Origin: Hymenopellis radicata
Lineage: Eukaryota; Basidiomycota; Agaricomycetes; Agaricales; Physalacriaceae
NCBI GenBank assembly: GCA_015501595.1
Contig: JADNRX010000204.1
Span: forward strand, 34,810-98,809
Reading direction: 5' to 3'
Length of the DNA stretch: 64,000 nt
A program made the position numbers and the translations under genes. This document shows positions 1-11,610 of the stretch, piece by piece; position 1 is the stretch's first letter, and each line of letters begins with the position of its first letter. Below the pieces are notes generated by a model that saw only the letters and a program-made list of their open reading frames with translations, had not been told where the DNA came from and made no database searches.

Positions 1-1100
1 CAACTGTCAGGTTGACACATTCCTCTTCTTCGCTGGTAGTAGATACGGGCGGCGTTGCGATAGTAAGCAAGACCTCCACCATCAAACCTTTCATTCACAA
101 CAAATTGTCATGAACAGTCTACTACCGGCGAGGCTTGCCTGGAGATTTTGAGAACACATCAGTATCCCCTAACGAATGCGAACTCCCATACTTCAGATCC
201 CCGTGTCCGTGAACACATCCAGGCTGCTGGACGGGAATCTGGACATTACTCCGGGGCGGGCGGTCCATCCTCCGGGCAGCGTTCCGCACAACGGTAAGGG
301 AGGGATTCAGAAATGTTGGTACGAGAGAGCACCTCCTTGAGATCCTCGCGGGAAATTAGCGTAGAGTCCATCAGGGTGGCAAGAAACAGGAACAGGAAAA
401 GAACGAGGAAATCCATGTATATACGCGCAACAGGCATCGCGAACATCACATCCAGCTTAGTGTCTGGTGATCCTACTTCGAAGAAGCGACGATCTTACCG
501 AGGTATTCGATGAGGCCTACATCTTTCCGCCGCGGTTTGGCTTTAGGACGTCCGCGGCGGCGGCGGCTTCGTCGCGGTCCTTCTCGGCAACGCCCGACCC
601 TGTTGGATCAGGTCATCATACTACCCAATCGTTCACAAATTGACGCGTCACATACGCGTTATCTTCGCGCCAGCCTTATTACACGAACGCGGCATGATGC
701 CGGTAGATGGGAGTGTGTCGCAGGAGAAACAAAATCGCACGGACGAGTTTGGGCAGATGAGAAAGGCGGACGTAGATATGGACGTGGTGCTGCCTGTGAC
801 CGATGCTAACTGGCTAAAGCCCGTGTCGTCCACGTCCACCCAATTGGACCCGTGTTTACGCCACTCAAAGGACGCGACACGCCGCTGTACACCCGCCGAG
901 TTCACCGCTTTCACCCTTGTGGTCCCGACAGCCCGTCGCGCGGTGGCCGGAGACGCCGGAGCCTGAGGACGAAGCGAGAATGTTGTTTGCAGGTAAAGCA
1001 AAGGGGAAGAGAAACAAGCAGACCGTTCAAATCTGCGTGATGATTCCACGGTTGAGCAAAGCAGAGAGGAAGGCGTATCTGACGGCCATATTCGCCTCTA
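1..1100. other. Stretch without a supported gene
   Basis: No reading frame here shows a recognisable domain. A short hydrophobic minus-strand frame (about 246-449) could be one exon of a small membrane or secreted protein, but it has no supporting neighbour exon. Plus-strand frames overlap in all phases and have the composition of non-coding sequence. Confidence 0.4.
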
Positions 1101-1299
1101 CGTCCTCCTCTGAACCACTCAATTCACCCTGTGATCGCTGCATAGCAGGGGGCGCGCCATGTACGTGGAGGACTGCAATGCAGCAAAGGCGCCCAAGAAA
1201 CGGGGACGGCACACAAAACCCTGTGATCGCTGTATCAAAAAAAGAAGAGGCTGCATTGTCGATACATCATCTGCACCGGCGCATTGCGACGTCGATTAG
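1100..1299 (+). pseudogene. Remnant with two Cys-x2-Cys motifs
   Basis: Two similar short segments occur in different frames: PCDRCIAGGAPC near 1127 and PCDRCIKKRRGC near 1219. Both have Cys-x2-Cys followed by a third Cys, and the second ends at a stop at 1297-1299 after a basic stretch. The spacing resembles half of a fungal zinc cluster, but the second half is absent. An intron or a frameshift would be needed to join the two. I read it as a decayed or partial zinc-binding gene. No function is assigned. Confidence 0.22.
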
Positions 1300-2828
1300 T
1301 ATGAGCTTGATGTGGACGCTACAGCAGAGCTGTGTAGTGATCCTGGCACGCGGGGGCCTGTGGAAAATGCACTGACGATATCAAAGCCAAATACGACACC
1401 GACAAGTAGACCGGTACGGCACAAGAAGCGGTGAAAGATCGCCTGCTCAGGGAGAAGTATCTACGTCTGGCGGTGGTTTGTGTGCTGATCCGCCAAAGAA
1501 ACGTGTTCAATGTTATATTGATGATCCTCGGCCGTTGTGTTTGCGAATTTTTCGGACTCCAAGGAAAGACTTGGAGTCTTACTCGTGTATGATCCATGCC
1601 TACGCAATCCATGAGCAACTTCGGCCAGCCAGAAGCAGTGCGAAGAATGTACCCTGACTCCAACAGCCACACTTGAGCCACACCATGGCACACACAGCCG
1701 AAAACGCCAACTGCTGCGGCCATAACACCGACATAAATGAACCATTTGTCCGTGAGGTGATAGATGCTGAAGACAGTACTGTTTTTGAGTTCCTCCCATC
1801 CGGACGAGTGGTGGGTTACACGCACCGCGTGGTCATGAAGTTGTGAATTAGGATAGCAGCCAAGGCTCCACTGATTAGCGTGAGAGAATACGGCCATGGC
1901 GCACTGATAGCGGAAGTCGTGACAAAGAATTCTAGATGACGAACTGACGAGGCTGTCCGCATTATCATGATGATAGTCGTTACTTCTACGCGAAAGCTCA
2001 GATTTAAACAGCGCCAATAACCGGAGAGGAAACACACCCGTAGAAGCCACGTCATATAGATCTGTCTATAAGCTCTCACCGTCATGCTGACTCACTACAA
2101 GCACGCAACTGAATGCACAGTGTCATTAATGAAAAGGACGATGACTGTCGTGCTACCAAAGTTTTTAATGAACGGCATATGACTATGAAGCGTAGACGCA
2201 CCGAATCCACCACGAATCCTTCCTCCAAAAGTTCTCTGCCAGTGATCGATTGGTATGGTGCGGTGGAGTATACAGCGTGGATATGCACCTGAGAAGAAGT
2301 CTACAATTGGAGTCAGCCTACTCTTGCGGGAAACGTGCGAGCAGGCTCACAGACCAAACTGATTACCAATGATCCATAGAGGTAGGTGTCGACGTAAGTA
2401 TCATAACGCCACGATCATCAATACATGCATCCCGAAAAGTAAGCACATCGTACACGTTTGCCCGAGTTTACCCAATCGGCGCACGTCGAATGTTCAGTGT
2501 TCGATGAGGCTTGAGAGGAGCTACGCTGTCCCGAAATCTCGCGCTTGTCACCGATGCCCAAGGGTCATTTCCAACCTGGCGTGGCATCACAGGGCAATGC
2601 ATTTGACAATCGATGTCCAGGAGGAATCGATGTTGTCAATACTGCCGAATCTATCATGTTGGAATCGTCGAAGAATGCGGAGAGGTACTGTTAAACATGA
2701 TCAAAAGTGGCCACGGGGATGAAGAATTTACCTTCAACGAAGCGGCGCTGACCCATGGTTTCGTGACGACGAGCACAAAGTCGTGCGGAGTACAAATTAT
2801 AGGTTTATGGCTGGTATACAAAGCATGT
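1300..2828. other. Stretch without a supported gene
   Basis: A 243-codon minus-strand frame (1319-2050) contains one hydrophobic stretch near its middle that could be a membrane segment. Overlapping frames of similar length exist, and no conserved motif or splice pattern supports it. The plus strand around 2370-3050 has Cys- and His-containing frames, also without a recognisable domain. Confidence 0.35.
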
Positions 2829-4529
2829 CTAAACTAGATCTTCTGCGGTTTTTTCCTTGCGAGAGAAAAGGGACCTGGGAGACGGGATGTGGATGCTGGA
2901 GAAGACGATGGAGAAAAACAGGAAGGCGATGCAAACAAAACAGGACCATGCGATGGCGGGCACGAATCCAAAGTGGGAGAAGATACTAACGATACAGTTG
3001 ATGACGACAACGCAGATGCCCCAGAGATGCAATGCGGAAGGTAGCGAATAAGTTAATGCTACAAGCAGGAATTGGTTCTTGTTGGATTGTACAGATTGAA
3101 TGTGTTCGTGCTGCAGAGACGAGTTAGGATTGGATTGATCCTCCAGTAAGTAGAACGTACAGCTGCGCCAGACTGGCAATTTTCCAATGGTCGATAGTAC
3201 CTGATGAGGAGAGATGATGCTGTGGCGCTACCCGTGAAAAGCAGAAGCGACGTCATGGTGAGGACTGAGGATCCAGGTGCAAAAACAAATATGCCGTGGA
3301 GTCTGTACGATTTGATTAGTTTTTGGCGCAAGTCATTGATTCAAAAGAACGAACAGGAATGAGAGCGATGTCTATAAAGAAGTTGAGCACCCAATAGCAC
3401 ATAAGGAGGGCGGGTTCACATACGTAGATGAAAGACTCTTTCCATTCTTGGAGACAAGTAGATATGAATGTGCGCCAGGCGTGGCCGTACACCGTTTGAT
3501 CGATGAATAGTAAGTCGAGTTCCTCCGAGTAACGACGGGCCATCCCAAGAGAGAGAACTGACACTACACGAGTAGTGAAGCGGCTCGGTTGAGCTAATTC
3601 TGGCGAGACTCTATCTCGCGTCAATCGGACGTGTTGCTCGCCGTAGTGGGTTTCGAATCGCTGATTGCCTGCGGGACGCTAAGTATTCGCCGAACAGTCG
3701 AGGCCAGATCTGCTTACAGATCTGCGTTTGCAAGCGCGCTACAAGGACGTTAGCTGGTTCACTGACATCAGAAGCAAGGCACTAACCAACTAGACACGTC
3801 TGATAACCGTCTGAGGGATAATCTGCAAGCAAAGATGAGGTACTGAACGCTGAAGGGTGACGCGATACTCACCTCGGGCTACCCGTAACAGCTGAACAAA
3901 TTTCTCACAGTCCTCCTTCGAATAATAGAAAGTCGAACCAGACGAAGTCAGTTGATCTTCAAGCATGGTCAGCACGTCCTCCATTTAGTCAATGGGTACT
4001 CACCAAGTAATCCATGATTGAATATACAGATAAGGTCATCGATGCATTGCCTAGGAAGACCATTCATGTGCATCGGGAAGAACTCTACATGTGTCCAGTA
4101 CATGGATTGTAGCGCCATCTCTGAAAGCCACAATTGGTAAGGTTCTTCAAGGACTTGAGATTGTAACAAACCGAGATGCGATGACGACACTGCAGCGGCC
4201 AGGCCGAACTCGCAGATATCCACGCTGCCGATCCAAAACTGAGAACGTAAATTGTGGTCGACAATGTAGTAGTCGCAGTCGTTTCCATAGATGCCAACAT
4301 AGAGCTCCCAAGAATCGGACCAGCGCATGTCCTTCTCCACAAGTTCATTCTCGATGTGTTTCGTCCAATAATCCACCTTCTGCTTAATTTCCGGATCATA
4401 GACATCGCTATCGGTAGTAACGCGCAAGGAAGTGTCCCGCACGAAGTACGGCTGCCCTTCAGGTTGAACGTAGGCAGTCCACTTGGGTGGCAGATAGCGG
4501 GGTGCGCCACTAGCGGTGATGTTAATCAT
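2829..4529 (-). CDS. WW-like / multi-pass membrane protein, lineage-specific family
   Basis: This multi-exon minus-strand gene belongs to a family I know from Agaricomycete genomes but which has no established function. The N-terminal part has a WW-like segment, PKWTAYVQPEGQPYF, followed by a Tyr-Tyr-x-Val-Asp-His motif (CDYYIVDHNLRSQFW). The next exon carries YWTHVEFFPMH, then RFETHYGEQHVRL spans about 3620-3670. The C-terminal exons (about 3059-3331 and 2829-3179) hold hydrophobic segments consistent with two to four membrane helices. Exons follow each other in several frames with GTGAGT donors, for example at about 4007. The 5' end may include a further short exon. It is a paralogue of the gene at 8.2-11.4 kb. 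The family call is fairly firm; the exact exon ends are not. Confidence 0.6.
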
Positions 4530-5262
4530 TGAGCGGTTAGCAACTTCAACAAAACGAACTTGGAATCCAATGAATCGTTTAACGAGGGAGGTGAGACCGT
4601 GCTGAAAGACGGCGTCCTGGAGGAGTTCAACGCCGTGACACAGTACAATTTGTCTTCAACTTACGGAAATGTAAAGTTCCTGTCATAACGACCGGTTTCT
4701 CTAGAGGTAATGGGCCGCAGAGTTCCTGGCATGAGATCTCCTAAGGTGCTATCAGAGGAGGAGGAAGCTGCAAAGTGTTTGTCGAAGGAGAAAGTGGGGT
4801 CCATCGCTGGGGATAAAAGAATGGATGGCATGGCATGGCTTTAAGTATGGAAGACGGCCTTAACGGCCAATTGACGGCCCTATGTGTGTGCGTGGGGGCA
4901 ATGCCCCTAAACAAGTACAGCAACAGGCGTAGCTGCATCATGGATCACTGCCATCACGGAACCAGGAATTCCTAGACCGAACTGCCACCAGTGACCAGGC
5001 ACCGCCTTAGCTTAGTAGGCTTCAGGAAAGCGAAAAAGCCGCACGCTGCGCACGTACAAAGGTCACAGTGGGCTTACCTTTTACGGGACTGCTTTTTCCG
5101 GACGACTGCCTTTTCCGGACGAGGCATTGTACCGGATCATGACGAAGCACCCAGACGCGAAGATGATGGACAGATGGCGCGCACAATTGACGCCAGAGGA
5201 TTATCGACTTATCTTCAACCACCACCAGACGCCCTCCATAAGCGCCCGATAGTAGCTGCGAA
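4530..5262. other. Intergenic stretch with a possible orphan exon
   Basis: Plus-strand bases about 5110-5251 encode a plausible exon end (DEALYRIMTKHPDAKMMDRW, followed by a helical charged segment, stop at 5249-5251). It has no identifiable upstream exon and is not in splice phase with the small gene starting at 5263. The rest shows no recognisable coding signal. Confidence 0.3.
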
Positions 5263-5651
5263 ATGAGCTCGACAGAGACCAAGTAACCCTGTCCTTCATT
5301 GGCCATTGTCTTCGCAATACTTACGCGCATTTTCAGGGAAGCGCCCATTGACAAAGAGCCTGTGCTAACACAGGAAGAGGAGAAGAAAGAGGAATCGGCG
5401 GTTCCTACCGCTAAGCCAACCGAAGAAGCTGTCAAAGAACCCGTCCCCGACGATCAAGGCGCCCAGGACGCGCCCGGCGAAGAAGATCCCGATGGTCTGT
5501 TCCCGCCTGCCCCTCCGTAAGCGCCGATCGTCATCTTGTCTTATACCTTGAAATAATACTGATAAAATGCAGGGGTCAACTTCCCAGAGGACGTGTCAAC
5601 ACCCCTACCTCTGGTGGCAGTGGAGGGCATGGCAAACCAAAGCCAAAATAA
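5263..5651 (+). CDS. Small acidic Pro/Glu-rich protein, 92 aa
   Basis: Three exons (5263-5282, 5337-5516, 5573-5651) join to 93 codons including the stop, with introns that start GTAACC and GTAAGC and end TTTCAG and ATGCAG. The product begins MSSTETKEAPIDKEP, continues as a Glu/Lys/Pro-rich low-complexity region, and ends in a Gly-rich basic tail (TSGGSGGHGKPKPK). There is no signal peptide or membrane segment. The phase agreement across both introns is the main support. I do not recognise the family. The design (acidic middle, Gly/Ser-rich tail) resembles the small gene at 6.4 kb, but shared ancestry is only a guess. Confidence 0.5.
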
Positions 5652-6406
5652 TCTTTGCCTTCAACTCAATCTCAAGTTTCCGATAAAGCTCCAATATGTC
5701 TTCCTGTAGAAAATTATTCAACGTGTGTCCTATTCCCGCTCCTAGGATCGTAAACGCCAGGAAAATTTCTGATGATCTCCCGAGACTAACGAAAGAATAG
5801 TTTCCATCACCACAGAGACCGAGGGACACGTCCAGTGCTGATACTAATTTATCGTACATTCGGTGAGGAGAATCATTTGTTGGGTGTCACAGCTAAAGTG
5901 TATGTTTGAAGTTTACTTCCGAACAGAAAATTTTAAGCGCGCTTGTGCATCTTGATAGATCTGCATGGTCTATTCATGGGCGCAACTTCGTCGCTGTTAA
6001 TGCCCAAGCTGTGGCTATGGTTCCTAGTATGTTCATCTTACCACGGCTGTCCTAGGAATCTGTCACCGCATGTTGCTGTCGGTATTTTCATTTCAATCTG
6101 GTTTTTTTTGCCTGGCCGCTCTGCAGTGTTACGTTCTCGGTCAACAAGTGCCGCACGATGGATCTGAGTGATGCCTCTTCCGCCAACTGCACAGAACGAG
6201 TGCGCTGCTGGAGCCTTCTTGTCAATCCGTACCTATGCTCGAACAACCAACGCACCGACAGCTAACTGAGCCTGTAGCTGTCTCAGCTGTGCCTACACCT
6301 ATGGTGGCATACTTAAGCGGCGACGCTTAACAGTTCTCTGCCCAAACCTCTCCCATCCACGACTACTACTACTACTTACCACCACTACCACTTGACTCCC
6401 TTCAGC
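5652..6406. other. Stretch without a supported gene
   Basis: No convincing coding frame. A minus-strand frame at 5605-5859 overlaps the end of the small gene at 5263-5651 and has no motif. A (CTA)n-like run lies at about 6361-6380, just upstream of the next start codon. Confidence 0.3.
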
Positions 6407-6967
6407 ATGACCTCAGAGTCCGAGCTCCTGACTTTGTGTGGCGGACCAGGAGTTCGTCAAGTTGCTCGGGCATCAAATCTAGTGAGTCGATTACCGTCTA
6501 TTATCCGTCGCGAAATCTGACGCAGTGATGGCGCTCAGTGCATTCATTGCCGAAAGACTTGAAAACCCCAACGGTCAGTGAACTGCTAATACTCCAACCT
6601 TCGCTCACAATTTGACTATAGGTCTGAGTCGTCTGACTCGTACGAGCTCCCCGATGACTTCCTTTATATGTGACTCAACAACAAAATTCTCAGACTCACT
6701 CCCGCGGCCCAGCGGAAAGACCAGCCAAACTTCGTCGACGGCAAAAGCCCAAAGAACACAGGCGCTCCCAAGGAATCCTCCAAGAGCAATGTCAATGCGG
6801 GAGGCCAGACTACAAGCAATTCCGGGACCAGTAGAGGACCTCCTGCTGCTCCGCAGCCAGTCAATGCGGGAGGCAAGACTACAAGCAATTCCGGGACCAA
6901 CAGTAGTAGAGGAACTCCTGCTGCTCCGCAGCCACCTCCACGCCGCCCCAGGCCCGCGGAACAGTAG
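6407..6967 (+). CDS. Small Ser/Gly/Pro-rich protein with an internal repeat
   Basis: An ATG at 6407 opens a 25-codon exon ending at a GTGAGT donor (6482). A central exon about 6526-6576 reads MALSAFIAERLENPNG, and the last exon (about 6620-6967) ends PPPRRPRPAEQ-stop. The last exon contains two copies of a unit beginning VNAGG(Q/K)TTSNSGT and ending TPAAPQP or PPAAPQP, which indicates real coding sequence because the repeat keeps the frame. The joins between the first two exons are not in phase as written, so either a base is missing or my boundary is wrong. Function unknown. Confidence 0.35.
6791..6934 (+). repeat. Two-copy in-frame tandem repeat (69 and 75 bp)
   Basis: Units start GTCAATGCGGGAGG at 6791 and 6860. 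The second unit has short in-frame insertions (extra Asn/Ser codons). Differences preserve the reading frame of the small gene, which supports selection on the protein. Confidence 0.75.
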
Positions 6968-8243
6968 CTTCACTCGTCTCCAAGTAAGTGTGGCCTTGAG
7001 CAAATTCATGATATTGATTTAATTTCTAGTTTTTCTGTTTTTCGTTTATGAACACTACTATACCGTGACACCATGATTAATAACATTCGCCGCGTTCAAT
7101 CACAAGGCCTAGTCTCAAATGCGATCCCTACTGCACCTATCATGCAGTGAAATTTTCTGCACTGAGGCAGGTTCAAAACCTTCCCGCGACGAGAAAAAAA
7201 TAAGCGCGTGTCCCTGTGTCTTGCTCACTGTCGATACAGTCACTGACAGCATGGTTATTGTCATTGATGACCATGCCGATGATACAGTGCCGTTGTATCT
7301 TTACCGCGCCTTGAAACAGCTAAGTGATCTGTCATTTCTTGTCGCTGTAGATCATCGCGAGCCTTCTAGCTGTCTGCTTAGACATCGATACATGGCGAAC
7401 TCTTTACGCTCTTACATTCAAGCATATGCGCTACAGATCACATATTAAACTCGTTTCTTGCGTTTCACGCTACCTATATGAAGAGACAGCATACAGACTT
7501 CAATGCTCTAAGAGTCAGGCTACACCACCGGATTCGACATCATCCTAGAGCTGTCCTAGGAGCCTAGTACTGTGCAGAAATCGAGCGGTGTTGCAACTCG
7601 GAGTCAGTTCGGCCACGGATTCAGATCTCAGATCCGGATCCGTGAAGGATCCAAGTCGAACATGCCCAAAATCCGCTTCCTGTCAACCTTCATCTGGAGA
7701 ACGAAAGAGTTCTTCAAATGTGCAGGCATCGAGATCTAGTCAGTCATGCTCGTGCTCGAGATCTACACGAAGTTACTCACCGCGTATTTCAGCGCATTCA
7801 TCACGCATCAAGCACCAGAGAATCTCAAAAGGTCAGTAGTACATGCCTATTGTGATTTCCCCTCTTCAACTGACTGATGTCTCGGGAATAGAGCAGAACC
7901 GTAGGCCACTTCCTTCTTCTGCGTGTTATAGTTGACTCGCCCATAATCAGTTTTGCTCACCGTGCTCCTGCCGAGCCTGGTTTCTAGACCGACCGGTACG
8001 GAGCGGTACGGGCCCCCAGGGCTGAAACTTCCAGCGGTCGTGCTCGACCTCGCCCTTTGAATGCGATCGATGTCAAAGTCTACTCTCGGTATAGTGGTCG
8101 GTTCGTTCTTTCTCCGACTTCTCGACTTTCAATATTCATGATATACATCCCAGTCCCTTCCCATCGGAATATGCAACAAGTACTTTACTCAGGGTCCCGA
8201 ATACGGTGCTACACTGTACAAAGATGACTATCGATACAAAATG
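6968..8243. other. Stretch without a supported gene
   Basis: Several short plus-strand frames (for example 7119-7448) lack conserved motifs and splice partners. Nothing recognisable is seen. Confidence 0.35.
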
Positions 8244-11200
8244 TTATACGACTGTCTGGCCAGAGTCAACGGATGCTCTCTGCCACGGAAATTTCCGTAA
8301 CGTCTGAACTATTGGCGGTGCGGAAACGCGTACCTTCTCCGCGAGTGCTTTCCAAAGAAGCACCCCAAAGTTTATGAGCCACATGTACCACCGATTACTG
8401 TTTTGCGCGTCCCGGGATATGGTGATGCACCATAAGACCATACACGCGATGATCAGCCAGCCACCTCCAACAAGGACACGCACAGTAGTGCTGGATGCGA
8501 CTAGACACATCAGACTGAAGGCGGCTAGGAAAGAAACCATCCTAGTCCTTCTTCAGTTTCGGGCAGAAGCTCAAATCTGACACACGTACCCCCACATGAG
8601 CATTGCATACGGCAGACTGTACATAATTGCCAACGTCTCGAGACCCAGCATTTCGTGCTTCTGTGCATTCAAAAACGACAGCTATGAATTGACCATCAGC
8701 GCGCGCTATCCTGTTCTACAGGGATAATCTTACCGCGTCCCTCGATGTCTCCTTGGCTTTCGATCGGTTTTGCCGGACGAGGAGTAGTCCGAGTATGATG
8801 CTCCCGATACTCGTGATCACGGACAAGTAGCTCGTTATTTGGGCGGCAGATCTCGAAGGGTTATCACTGGTCTCGTCGACACTCTGGATCGCAAGAAAGG
8901 CGACGTTGGCGTTCAACAGCACCGTAGCCTGTGTCGATGGGGATGAGGGGTTGCCCAAAGATCCGAAGGCTATGAAAACCTACATATAGAATGAACTCCT
9001 GCCATTCACCCGTGAGCTTCGAAATGAACGTGGCCCAAGTCGCTTCATTGAGAATGTTGTCTACGTAGATCTTCTCCAGGGCCCTCAGGTGAACTTCTGG
9101 AGCGAAAAATAGTAACGGAGACAACGAGGTTATGAGCAAAGTTCTACGCGAGGCCAGGGCTCCGTATACGGATCTGTCACGCTCCAGTCGCGCACTCGGC
9201 TGTCCGTAGAAATGAAAAAAGCGCTGTCGTACTGGATCGGTATCAGATACGGCCGTGCAAAAACGTTACACACACACCGAAAACATACATAAATCGCCCT
9301 ACCAAAAGTCAATGTGTAAGCCCCGTCAACCGGAGAACCCACCTAGGGATGAAATGGAACCAGGCGCCACGCCTTTTGATGTTGTGACGTTCTCTGAGAG
9401 AAACAGTTAGAATGGTTCTGGTATGTCGGAATTTCAATACGAACTTCTCATATTATTCGCGAGTGTCAGTATTTGCTGTAAATCGGAGATATCATACGGC
9501 GAGGTAGAGACCGCCGAAGTGACCATATCTGGGAGAGTCATTTTCGTGAGTCTTTTCCGAGTCAACACAGACAGGCAGATAAGCTAACCGCCCATCGTGT
9601 ATATTAGGAGATCTCTCATGAAATCAACCAGTTCCACCGTCAATGGAAGGCAGTTAGGGAAGAGCTGACAATGATACCTTAACTGAAGGGTGAGTACGGG
9701 GCAGATTTGGGCATCAACGTCCGACCCACCAATACTGGGACTCGATAATGTGACCTGGGTTTTCTTGAGGAATGAAAGAGTATGAAGGAACTGAGACTCA
9801 CCAACGTGTGAGACCGATGTTGCGCCTTTGATTTCTGACCATATCGAAAAGTAATGAGCATAATAGGTATCGAGCCAAAATATTGATCTATTGGCATGGT
9901 CGGCGAAGTAGTATGCGCAGACGATCCTGTTATCTGATTCAGCACGGATAAGATCAAACACCAAGTCGGCAGTGGCGGGTATGTCGATGTTTTGCACGCG
10001 GATGAATTCATCCATCTGTTCAATGAAAGATGTTACGAGCGTCGAAACATCGGGCTCACACAAATCGGCGTCGGTGAAAATCCTCTAATTAGAAGGTGAT
10101 TGTTAGTATGCCTATTCAACTGACGAAGTTTACACCAACCCTCGTTCTATGAGAGAAATACCGAGCTCCTTCTGGGTGTATGTGCACCTCCCATTCACTA
10201 TGATTGTGCTCTCTGTGCGAGATGGGAATTAGCCTAGTATTGTTTGTGACATCAACAAGAAGGCTAACATTTTGAATGATAATGATAGAGGATCAATCTT
10301 GAATTCTGTTTCTTCGTTGGGGCTAGCATGAATTAATAACAAGACGAAAAGCAGAAGAAAGGCACATACACATAGACGTTACGCTCATATCTCTCAAAGA
10401 ATTCGGGTGCAGTCGGCCAGAAGCGCGCATTTGTGTCGCATAGATCAGGCCTGGCAATATCGGGTGCTGGTACGAGGCACTGACTCCCGGCGAAGGGTGA
10501 AGGCACGTGAACAGGAGGAGTCAACTCCAGGCGAGATGGGGCAGGAGATACGCCGCGCATCGGACGCAATGAAGCTTTGAACGATGGCGAAGGCAGTCTC
10601 GTAGATGGTGCTCGAACGGAAGGCGCGCGAATGGACGCAGTGCGAATGGAGGTGGCGCGCATGGAAGGCGTGCGTGACCGAGGAGGAAGATATCGTGTCG
10701 TCAATTCCAAATGATCATAATCCTCCAAATTGATTTGAGACGCGCCAGATTTCGCAAATAAGGCTGACGGCCCGGATTGGAATTCTTCTTCAATCGGGGA
10801 GGGTTCAACCGTAGACATGACAATGCCTACAGGAGACGACGATTGGGAATCCGAACCGCGAGCAGATGGGGTATGGCTCCTAGATCGTCTGCTGCCAAGA
10901 GCAGAGCCGGGAAGCAGGTGTCGAGGAGACCGCTCGGCCGTTAAATCATGGGAGGATTGGGAGCCGCCGGGTGATATGTGGTATGGCGCGAGGCTGGAGC
11001 AATGGACGACGACCTCGTCATCTACGTGTTTCTTGTATTCGTTTCTAGTTCGTGCAGCGTCGTTACTGGGAGGTAGTCTTTGGCTCTTGGGACTTTTCTG
11101 CTGAAGCAGCGCCGTAAAATGGTCCAGAGATGGAATAGGCGAGAGAGTCGGAGACGTTGTCGTGGAAATATCCGGTTCAGCGTCTCCAAGAGCCAGTGGA

Positions 11201-11400
11201 TCAATGTCATGAGCCCCCCAAACGGAAAGCCAGTAAAAATACAAAGCAGAGGTTGGACACACGCCTTGCATCAGGTTGAGGGAAAGAAGGATTGCTATCA
11301 ACATGCTTCTTAGGGCCATCAGACATACGCGTGGTTGACGGAGGACGGCGGCAGTTCGACTGCCAAGTTGGTAAACGTTCATAAGAACGTTCAGTGGCAC
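8244..11400 (-). CDS. WW-like / multi-pass membrane protein with long Ser/Pro-rich N-terminus
   Basis: Second member of the family at 2.8-4.5 kb. The first exon (down to about 10370) encodes about 350 residues. It has one hydrophobic segment near residues 25-60, a Ser/Pro/Arg low-complexity region with repeated (A/T)PS(V/T/M)R-type units, and a conserved end RFWPTAPEFFERYERNVYV. Further exons give a WW-like segment (WEVHIHPEGARYFSHRTR, about 10150-10200), IFTDADLCEPDV, and YYFADHANRSIFWLD. The C-terminal exons (9139-8864, 8958-8716, 8540-8244) contain four or so hydrophobic stretches. Introns are short with GT..AG ends, for example GTTGGT..ATTAG at about 10090-10140. The product should be membrane-embedded; its role is unknown. 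Confidence 0.6.
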
Positions 11401-11610
11401 GAGAGTTACACTCTTCCTGCCCTCCGCGGTGCGTTAGGCGCGCGCCAGTCATGACTATGTTCTTTCTTCCTGGCTCAGATGAACTGTTACATTGAAATAC
11501 TATCTTCTATTACTATTACGACTCATGTACTCATAAACCAGTCTATCAACTTTCCATCCCAGGACCGTACACCAAGTAGTACTACACCCTGTCAATTTCT
11601 AAAAAATGGT

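Noticed and set aside
1319..2050. 243-codon minus-strand frame as a gene
   Set aside because: Three overlapping frames of similar quality, no conserved motif, no splice pattern.
3630..3700. tRNA-like B box (GGTTTCGAATC)
   Set aside because: No A box, acceptor stem or anticodon arm could be drawn around it, and it lies within the coding sequence of the membrane gene.
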